Assembly (NCBI GenBank): GCA_024691465.1
Contig: JAILNO010000056.1
Span: 1-20,188 of the forward strand
Source of the DNA: Pseudobutyrivibrio sp.
Lineage (GTDB): Bacteria; Bacillota_A; Clostridia; Lachnospirales; Lachnospiraceae
Reading direction: 5' to 3'
Length of the DNA stretch: 20,188 nucleotides
Shown here piece by piece: positions 15,969 through 20,188 of this stretch; the stretch's first letter is position 1, and each line of letters begins with the position of its first letter. A program made the position numbers and the translations under genes. The notes under the pieces were generated by a model. It was not told the origin of the DNA and did no database searches. It saw nothing but the letters and a program-made list of their open reading frames with translations.

Positions 15969-16802
15969 TTATAGTTCTATCTCTCCAGAGAATACTTCAG
16001 TGGCTGGGCCTGTCATGAATATGTGGTTAGTATCTCTATCATATTCAATAGTAAGGTCACCGCCGCGTAGGTGTACAAGTACCTTGTCCTCTGTCTTGCC
16101 GTTAAGTATACAGGCCATAACAGTGGCACATGTGCCTGTACCGCATGCCCATGTCTCAGCGCTACCGCGCTCCCAAACTCTCATATTAGCTTCGGTTCTA
16201 GAGAGTATCTGAACGAATTCTGTATTGGTGCGCTTAGGGAATCTTTCGTGATTCTCAAAGAGTGGACCATACTTCTCAAGTTCGAATGTAGCGGTATCAT
16301 CTACAAATACTACTGCGTGTGGGTTACCCATAGATACGCAAGTCATATTCCATGTCTTACCACCTACTTCGATAGGCTGGTCAACCACCCTATCTCCATC
16401 GGCAACTACTGGTATCTGTGCTGGCTCTAGGATTGGCTCTCCCATATCTACACGAACCTGCTCCACCAGACCGCCTTCAGTGAAAAGTGTCAGATACTTA
16501 ATTCCAGCGCCAGATTCAACTGATATCTCTGTCTTATCTGTAAGCTTGTGATCATACACATACTTGGCAACACAACGGATTCCATTGCCACACATCTCTG
16601 CCTCAGAACCGTCTGCATTGTATATCCTCATTCTGAAATCTGCCACCTCAGAAGGGCCTATGGTAATGAGACCATCTGAGCCGATTCCGAAATGTCTATC
16701 ACTGACTTTGATAGAAGCTCCTGCTGGATCTGCCAACTGCTCCTCGAATAAGTTCACATACACGTAATCATTGCCGCAACCATGCATCTTCGTAAATTTC
16801 AT
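15969..16802 (-). CDS. dapF: Diaminopimelate epimerase
   Basis: Converts LL- to meso-diaminopimelate by a two-cysteine, cofactor-free mechanism. The 277-residue protein begins MKFTKMHGCGNDYVYVN. The first catalytic cysteine is C71 in EMCGNGIRC and the second C220 in WACGTGTCA. RHFGIGSDGLI and NPHAVVFVDD are also typical. It is the first gene of the dapF-murE-dapA operon; its promoter (16847-16875) lies back to back with that of the AraC regulator. AAAGGA is found 9 bases before the ATG. A 33-base gap with its own ribosome site separates it from murE. Confidence 0.97.
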   Translation of the reverse strand: MKFTKMHGCGNDYVYVNLFEEQLADPAGASIKVSDRHFGIGSDGLITIGPSEVADFRMRIYNADGSEAEMCGNGIRCVAKYVYDHKLTDKTEISVESGAGIKYLTLFTEGGLVEQVRVDMGEPILEPAQIPVVADGDRVVDQPIEVGGKTWNMTCVSMGNPHAVVFVDDTATFELEKYGPLFENHERFPKRTNTEFVQILSRTEANMRVWERGSAETWACGTGTCATVMACILNGKTEDKVLVHLRGGDLTIEYDRDTNHIFMTGPATEVFSGEIEL

Positions 16803-16846
16803 ATATTAGTATCCTTTCCGGTTTCTGTCTTATCTTAGTTAATTTA

Positions 16847-16875
16847 AGTATACTCCGCACTTTCTCGAGGGTTAA
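16847..16875 (-). promoter_or_regulatory. Probable dapF operon promoter
   Basis: Minus strand TTAACC (16870-16875), 17-base spacer, TATACT (16847-16852), giving a start near 16840 and a ~38-base leader. A CCGCACT/AGTGCGG inverted repeat (16855-16861 with 16884-16890) straddles the -35, so an operator is possible. The -35 is weak. Confidence 0.55.
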
Positions 16876-16909
16876 GCCCACTTAGTGCGGTATTTATTGC
16901 AAATAGTGC
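16855..16909. promoter_or_regulatory. AGTGC half-site array in the dapF/araC-type intergenic region
   Basis: The motif AGTGC occurs inverted at 16857-16861 (as GCACT) and directly at 16884-16888 and 16905-16909. The direct copies lie in TAGTGC context, 21 bp apart (two helical turns). One copy lies before and one within the AraC-type gene's promoter spacer, and the inverted copy lies in the dapF promoter spacer. AraC proteins often bind direct repeats spaced by two turns. Repeats are seen; binding is inferred. Confidence 0.5.
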
Positions 16910-16925
16910 TATATGGGATTATTAT
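16897..16925 (+). promoter_or_regulatory. Promoter of the AraC-type regulator
   Basis: TTGCAA (16897-16902), 17-base spacer, TATTAT (16920-16925), start expected near 16932, about 24 bases before the ATG at 16956. The ribosome site GAGGAG lies just upstream of the ATG. Confidence 0.65.
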
Positions 16926-16955
16926 AGAAGTAATTAAGATTAAAAGAGGAGATTC

Positions 16956-17813
16956 ATGAGAGAGTATAGTAAGAAGGGTTACCTTTATTCCAATTTCAAA
17001 ATATTCCATCTGTCAGATTCCAATCTCGGGGAAATTGATTTCCATTTCCATGATTTCCACAAGATTCTAATTCATCTGTCAGGTAACACCTCCTACTCAA
17101 TAGAGGGCCAGACCTTTGACCTGCAGGCTGACGATATCGTCTTCGTCAGTGCGGGTGAGGTTCATCGTCCTATTTTTCATGATAATTCCACCTACGAGAG
17201 AATCATCATATATGTCTCTAAGGAATTCCTAGATGAATACAGCAGAGAGGGCAACGACCTATCCTATTGTTTTAGGAATGCAATCGAGAATAATTCACAC
17301 GTGCTGCGCCTCAGAGCCTTTAAGAATTCAAGAGTGGCAGCTTCAGTCTCTAAACTAATTAATAACCTAGGTGTGGATGCTTATGCCAATGAACTCCTTA
17401 TGCAAGTACTTTTCCTGGAATTCATGGTGGAGCTCAATAGAGCAGCTCTCAGCAATGAGGTCGAGTACCTTTCAACCAGTTACTCAGGCTCTAAGATCAA
17501 TTCTATCATCCAATATATCAATGAACATTTAAATGAGCCCCTCTCAGTGGATGGTATTGCGTCCATTTTCTACCTATCCCGCTATCATCTCATGCATACC
17601 TTCAAGGAGGAGACTGGATATACGATCGGAAATTACATCACTATGAAGCGATTATCTGTTGCTCAGGGATTAATTGATTCAGGAGTTCCCATCGCTTCTG
17701 CCAGCGAGCAAGCAGGATTCGGTACTTATTCTACCTTCCTCAGGGCATATAAAAAGACCTATGGCACCAGCCCTCGTAAGAAAGCTGTGTCACAGGCCTC
17801 GTTATCTTTTTAG
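16956..17813 (+). CDS. AraC family transcriptional regulator with N-terminal cupin domain
   Basis: A 285-residue regulator. The N-terminal cupin-like sensor (~15-90) contains FHFHDFHKILIHLSGNTSYSIEG and DIVFVSAGEVHRPIF. A helical linker (~100-165) with LLMQVLFLEFMVELNR serves dimerisation. The C-terminal double helix-turn-helix (~186-276) contains IIQYINEHLNEPLSVDGIASIF, SRYHLMHTFKEETGYTIGNYI and the second HTH with ASEQAGFGTYSTFLRAYKKTYGTSPRKK. These proteins usually activate genes on binding a small molecule, often a sugar. The target may be itself or neighbours, but no transport or sugar gene is adjacent. It is convergent with the nitroreductase-like gene, only 13 bases apart. ATG has GAGGAG 5 bases upstream. 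Confidence 0.95.
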   Translation: MREYSKKGYLYSNFKIFHLSDSNLGEIDFHFHDFHKILIHLSGNTSYSIEGQTFDLQADDIVFVSAGEVHRPIFHDNSTYERIIIYVSKEFLDEYSREGNDLSYCFRNAIENNSHVLRLRAFKNSRVAASVSKLINNLGVDAYANELLMQVLFLEFMVELNRAALSNEVEYLSTSYSGSKINSIIQYINEHLNEPLSVDGIASIFYLSRYHLMHTFKEETGYTIGNYITMKRLSVAQGLIDSGVPIASASEQAGFGTYSTFLRAYKKTYGTSPRKKAVSQASLSF

Positions 17814-17823
17814 TAAAAAGATA
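17803..17823. repeat. Perfect AT-rich palindrome over the AraC-type stop codon
   Basis: TATCTTTTT (17803-17811), AGT (17812-17814), AAAAAGATA (17815-17823). The TAG stop of the AraC-type gene (17811-17813) runs from the end of the left arm into the loop. It lies between two convergent genes and may slow transcription both ways, but it has no U-tract after the stem and few GC pairs, so it is not a standard terminator. Confidence 0.5.
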
Positions 17824-17826
17824 CGC

Positions 17827-18639
17827 TTAATTCCACATATAGCTACCGATATAGTCCATTCCATCTTCCATCTGAATGCCTGGATCTGCCACCTTATAGA
17901 CTACGGACTTATTGGATTCTAAGCATTCTCTCTCGAAGTGATAGAGAGCTATTCCCATATCTACCTTCTGTAGATCGTAGGTTCCATTGTCATAGCCCTT
18001 GCTCTTCTTCTCATAGAAGTGAGCGCCATCCTGACATACCACTACACGCCATGGCTGCTTATTGACAGCTGAAGGCGCTAGTCTGACAGCTTCAAGTGCT
18101 GTGCTAATACCGAGGCTCTTAGCCTCTTCCTCCGTGAGGGCTGTGTTGAAGTCATCCTTAAAAAACAATTCACCGAACTCGAATCGTGTGTCTGCCTTAA
18201 CGCCCTTTCTCATAAGGACTTCCTTGATACCCATTTTGTCAGCAGCGTATCCTAGAGGGCTTACGCATGGCATGATTTCATTATCCTGAAGATTACATGC
18301 CTGCTCGAACTTCTCACGTGGCATGGTTCCACCTATCCATACATTTCCAATATTCTTAGACTCTGCATACATGAGCAGCTCCTCGAAACTATAACCATAT
18401 GCCACATCAGCTCCAGGGCCCTTCTTGACCTTGGCTGTTACGTAACATTTCTCGCCTGTAAGCACAGGACTAGAGAGTCCATTACTCTTAGCATCGAAGA
18501 AATCAAACGCCACTGGTATATTGTATGGGTTAACTATGCTAGAAGCATATGCTTTTATATCATTGATTGTTTCTTCACTTAGACCCTTACCATCAAAAGT
18601 TCTAACACTTCGTCTCTTACGCACATCATCAATAAACAT
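17827..18639 (-). CDS. Nitroreductase-like flavoprotein (TM1586-type)
   Basis: A 270-residue putative FMN-dependent oxidoreductase with the nitroreductase fold duplicated in a single chain. RRSVRTFDGKGLS (9-21) is the FMN phosphate-binding start, and LAPSAVNKQPWRVVV (187-201) is the second conserved flavin segment. SFEELLMYAESKNIGNVWIGG and MPCVSPLGYAADKMG complete the core. It resembles the putative TM1586 nitroreductase family; the substrate is unknown. It has its own promoter with a palindrome (18662-18691), and AGGAGG lies 8 bases before the ATG. No terminator with a U-tract is visible between it and the convergent AraC-type gene. Confidence 0.88.
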   Translation of the reverse strand: MFIDDVRKRRSVRTFDGKGLSEETINDIKAYASSIVNPYNIPVAFDFFDAKSNGLSSPVLTGEKCYVTAKVKKGPGADVAYGYSFEELLMYAESKNIGNVWIGGTMPREKFEQACNLQDNEIMPCVSPLGYAADKMGIKEVLMRKGVKADTRFEFGELFFKDDFNTALTEEEAKSLGISTALEAVRLAPSAVNKQPWRVVVCQDGAHFYEKKSKGYDNGTYDLQKVDMGIALYHFERECLESNKSVVYKVADPGIQMEDGMDYIGSYMWN

Positions 18640-18661
18640 CGTAACTACCTCCTTTTAAAAT

Positions 18662-18691
18662 ATTGTACGTCAATCGATTGTGCAAAATCAA
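18662..18691 (-). promoter_or_regulatory. Promoter of the nitroreductase-like gene with a 10-bp palindrome
   Basis: Minus strand TTGATT (18686-18691), 18-base spacer, TACAAT (18662-18667). The spacer contains the perfect palindrome CAATCGATTG (18671-18680), a possible operator. Between here and 18781 (AT-rich) I see no gene or clear signal. Confidence 0.6.
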
Positions 18692-18781
18692 TCTCTCAAT
18701 TCTTAAATTTTGCTTAAATATAATCTACTGTTAATACTCTATATATTCTATGTGGATATTAATTATCTCTCTGTTCTGTTT

Positions 18782-18825
18782 CTATGTGCAAAGTGCATAG
18801 TTTTAATAACTTGTTTTTGTATAAT
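18782..18825 (+). promoter_or_regulatory. Possible promoter for the small ORF/queT transcript, with a dyad at the -35
   Basis: TATAAT at 18820-18825 is a perfect -10. The -35 at 16-17 bases (TAGTTT, 18798-18803) is poor. An inverted repeat CTATG-N9-CATAG (18782-18800) overlaps it. A second candidate further down is an extended -10, TGGTATGCT (18861-18869). The 9-mer GTATGCTAT occurs at 18828-18836 and 18863-18871. A weak -35 suggests activation or a second regulator. Confidence 0.4.
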
Positions 18826-18841
18826 TTGTATGCTATCTCAA

Positions 18842-18899
18842 TAGAACTTTCTATAAAACGTGGTATGCTATTTGTGTTGATTGATTTAGATAAGTTCTA
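18842..18899 (+). other. Structured 5' UTR element before the small ORF
   Basis: TAGAACTT then TCTA (18842-18853) can pair with TAGA, a bulged T at 18891, then AAGTTCTA (18887-18899), a 12-bp stem with one bulge ending on the first base of the AGGAGG ribosome site. The same left arm can alternatively fold on itself (ATAGA-ACTT-TCTAT, 18841-18854). The two folds exclude each other, as in regulatory leaders. Pairing is seen by eye; no energy calculation or covariation test was possible. Confidence 0.45.
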
Positions 18900-18911
18900 G
18901 GAGGTTTTATC

Positions 18912-18998
18912 ATGAACATTTTCAAAGAGTTATTTGATAGCGAAAATGGCACAGTTATGACATTCATAGACTACTTAAAGAGCGGTTATATCGACTAA
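18912..18998 (+). CDS. Small ORF (28 aa) upstream of queT, possible leader peptide or small protein
   Basis: Twenty-eight codons from ATG to TAA, preceded by a full AGGAGG site (18899-18904) 7 bases upstream, among the strongest in the window. The peptide begins MNIFKELFDSENG and ends TFIDYLKSGYID. It is acidic and probably helical with aromatic residues, without a signal peptide or clear membrane segment. I do not recognise it. Its last codons and stop lie inside a terminator-like hairpin (18981-19019), and a second hairpin (19020-19058) follows before queT, so it may be a leader peptide controlling queT. Codons of the NAY type read by queuosine-modified tRNAs make up 7 of 28, four of them in the last nine. 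This fits a queuosine-sensing idea but is not statistically striking. It could also be an independent small protein gene. Confidence 0.65.
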   Translation: MNIFKELFDSENGTVMTFIDYLKSGYID

Positions 18999-19019
18999 TT
19001 ATAATCTGCTTTTTCTTTT
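18981..19019 (+). terminator. Terminator-like hairpin T1 containing the small ORF stop codon
   Basis: AGCGGTTATA (18981-18990) pairs with TATAATCTGCT (19000-19010): ten pairs with one bulged base and one G-U. It is followed by TTTTTCTTTT (19010-19019). The 9-base loop holds the TAA stop codon (18996-18998). A ribosome finishing the small ORF would block this hairpin. It is weaker than T2. Confidence 0.55.
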
Positions 19020-19058
19020 GCCACCTTAGGCTTTTAGCTTAAAGTGGCTTTTTCTTTT
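19020..19058 (+). terminator. Intrinsic terminator T2 between the small ORF and queT
   Basis: GCCACCTTAGGC (19020-19031) pairs with GCTTAAAGTGGC (19037-19048), a 12-bp stem with one mismatch and one G-U, a 5-base loop and TTTTTCTTTT (19049-19058). The 13-base GCTTTTTCTTTTG at 19047-19059 is an exact copy of 19008-19020 in T1. The queT ATG follows 37 bases later. Confidence 0.82.
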
Positions 19059-19095
19059 GTTAAGAGTTATCATTTCATATGAAAGGAAAATATAT

Positions 19096-19584
19096 ATGAA
19101 TAAGAAAGTATTAATGATTACTCAAGGTGCTATGATTGCAGCTTTATACATAGTACTTACTTGGGTTGCCAACACTTTAGGTATGGCCAACGGAGCTATA
19201 CAGGTTAGATTCTCAGAGGCTCTTTGCATCTTACCTATCTTTACACCAGCTGCTATTCCAGGGCTCTTCGTAGGCTGCTTACTTGCCAATATAATTAATG
19301 GCTGTGTTATCTGGGACATAGTTTTCGGAAGTCTCGCCACTTTAATCGGCGCATTCGGAACATATATGCTTAGAAATACTAAATTCATATTTACGTTACC
19401 ACCTGTCATAGCTAATATGATCATCGTTCCACTAGTTCTTAAGTACGCATTCAACTCAACTGATGCTTATTGGTTCATGGTTGTAACAGTTGGTATCGGT
19501 GAGATTATCAGCGTATGTATCCTAGGAATGGTTCTTAAGACAGTTCTTTGGAAACAGCGTGAGTTCATTTTCCCTGAAGTATAA
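19096..19584 (+). CDS. queT: QueT family transporter, probable queuosine-precursor ECF substrate-binding component
   Basis: A 162-residue membrane protein with about five hydrophobic segments, matching the QueT (COG4708) family: GAIQVRFSEALCILPIF, AAIPGLFVGCLLANIINGC, WDIVFGSLATLIGAFGTY and TVGIGEIISVCILG. In other bacteria QueT is the S component that takes up preQ1/preQ0, precursors of queuosine in tRNA, working with a shared ECF energy module encoded elsewhere. The start at 19096 is chosen because AAAGGA lies 8-9 bases upstream and the alignment-like N-terminus is MNKKVLMITQGAMIAALY. A longer frame from TTG at 19057 would begin inside the T2 U-tract. Regulation likely involves the upstream small ORF and tandem terminators; no known preQ1 riboswitch is recognisable. 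It ends at a strong terminator. Confidence 0.9.
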   Translation: MNKKVLMITQGAMIAALYIVLTWVANTLGMANGAIQVRFSEALCILPIFTPAAIPGLFVGCLLANIINGCVIWDIVFGSLATLIGAFGTYMLRNTKFIFTLPPVIANMIIVPLVLKYAFNSTDAYWFMVVTVGIGEIISVCILGMVLKTVLWKQREFIFPEV

Positions 19585-19587
19585 TTT

Positions 19588-19614
19588 AAGGCTAGCACTT
19601 GGCTAGCCTTTTTT
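19588..19614 (+). terminator. Intrinsic terminator after queT
   Basis: AAGGCTAGC (19588-19596), loop ACTTG (19597-19601), GCTAGCCTT (19602-19610): a 9-bp perfect stem, followed by TTTT (19611-19614). It lies 3 bases past the queT stop. The tail overlaps the stop codon of the convergent kinase gene. Confidence 0.92.
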
Positions 19615-20188
19615 ATTTCTCTAATATTCTAAGAACACTGTGCACAATTCTCTCAGCACTCTTAATAATGGTATCAACTGACTCTATATCATCCTCATCA
19701 GTTACACTCTCCATCAGAAGATCTGCGTTACCTCTTATTACAGTAAGGGGTGTCTTGATATCATGGGCAATCTGCGCCATCTCTTCCTTGGCCTTCTGTT
19801 CCATAAGCCATTTATTCTCAAGTGAATCTACTAGTTCATTTTTCATATCATCCATAGTGGACATGATGTCATCAAACTCTGTAATCTGTGATGACACCTT
19901 GCATGCTTCCAAATCCTTGGAAGATAATTGCTTAGTGTAGGTGTCCACAATGCTTATGGCCCTCTTAATCCTCCTAATGAGAATAATAGTTGGAATTATG
20001 ATTTCAAGAGATAATATTATGAAAACCATGAATCCTATTACGATTCCATGATTCATGCCTATCACATAGTGAATGTATAGAATATCATTACCAGACTTTA
20101 CCGTGAGATATACATCCTGACCCTTAACGATCATTCCCTTACCGCCAGAATGATATTCCTCCATGAATTTCTTAAGGCCTTTATTATC
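19613..20188 (-). pseudogene. Sensor histidine kinase fragment: lacks ATPase domain, N-terminus outside window
   Basis: The frame is open from the right edge; 191 residues are visible. An extracytoplasmic segment is followed by one transmembrane helix (around IVIGFMVFIILSLEIIIPTIILI), a HAMP-like linker (RRIKRAISIVDTYTKQLSSKDLE), and a HisKA helix with the phospho-accepting histidine in AQIAHDIKTPLTVIRGNADLL. After the second helix (SVDTIIKSAERIVHSVLRILEK) it stops with TAA at 19613-19615. The HATPase region (N, G1, G2 boxes, ~110 residues) that should follow is absent, and the DNA beyond is queT on the other strand. It is either a remnant left by a deletion or rearrangement ending at the queT terminator, or a shortened protein with a sensor/phospho-acceptor role. 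Its response regulator is not visible; it may lie to the right. Confidence 0.75.

Noticed and set aside
16803..16955. Lysine riboswitch (L-box) before dapF, or T-box before lysS/argF
   Set aside because: The leaders are about 40-60 bases, too short, and no L-box core or T-box motif is visible.
18826..19095. A known preQ1 riboswitch upstream of queT
   Set aside because: By eye I find neither the type I pseudoknot pattern with its A-rich tail nor the conserved CUUGGUGC/CACCAAG-type core of type II. A covariance-model search (Rfam preQ1 I, II and III) would decide; a significant hit would overturn this.
19057..19095. Longer queT start at TTG 19057
   Set aside because: It begins in the U-tract of a terminator and lacks a ribosome site; the added residues do not resemble QueT N-termini.
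19122..19454. Antisense ORF in queT as the missing kinase ATPase domain
   Set aside because: The translation has none of the N, G1 or G2 box motifs and mirrors the queT coding sequence.
1..20188. CRISPR arrays, IS elements, prophage, tRNA or rRNA genes
   Set aside because: No regularly spaced repeats, transposase-like genes, phage genes, cloverleaf patterns or rRNA sequence were seen on either strand.

Overview
The window looks like chromosomal DNA of an anaerobic low-to-mid GC Firmicute, most likely a Lachnospiraceae species close to Butyrivibrio or Pseudobutyrivibrio. This is inferred from several signs: strong AGGAGG-type ribosome sites, a LysS with a C-terminal tRNA-binding domain, the gene order argF-birA-(small acidic protein)-coaX-dusB-greA ... 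lysS, a DAP-type murE, a QueT family transporter, and SleB-like hydrolases with SH3 domains. I made no database comparison.

Layout, left to right. Positions 1-8438 are one leftward block. It holds a 5' (N-terminal) part of a TetR regulator cut by the window edge, lysS, a MATE exporter, greA, dusB, coaX, a small acidic protein, birA and argF. argF to dusB are tightly packed with short overlaps (including TAATG stop/start junctions). greA, lysS and the tetR gene each have their own near-consensus promoter, and lysS and greA end in clear intrinsic terminators. Positions 8493-10206 (leftward) hold a secreted or anchored SH3 plus cell-wall-hydrolase protein and a stand-alone receiver-domain protein. 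murG (10375-11433, rightward) starts divergently from the receiver gene. It shares a bidirectional terminator with the convergent operon dapF-murE-dapA-rhomboid-flavodoxin/SCP2-HIT (leftward, 16802 to 11480), which links diaminopimelate supply to peptidoglycan precursor synthesis.

Positions 16855-18691 hold an AraC regulator facing right and a nitroreductase-like gene facing left, each with a recognisable promoter carrying operator-like repeats. Positions 18782-19614 form the least ordinary part. A 28-codon ORF with a very strong ribosome site lies upstream of queT. It is preceded by a 5' UTR that can form two mutually exclusive stems and followed by two back-to-back terminator-like hairpins with identical 13-nt U-tract repeats, the first containing the ORF's stop codon in its loop. 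This looks like a leader-peptide or attenuation arrangement for queT, or a free-standing small-protein gene. The window ends in a convergent sensor histidine kinase that stops right after its HisKA region and so lacks the ATPase domain; its N-terminus is outside the window.

Most of the window is ordinary housekeeping. Nothing here is a CRISPR array, prophage, insertion sequence, rRNA or tRNA that I can see. The strongest candidate for something undescribed is the queT leader. Other items worth checking are the truncated kinase, the tetR promoter saturated with operators, the flavodoxin/SCP2 fusion inside the DAP operon, and the MATE gene placed between greA and lysS.
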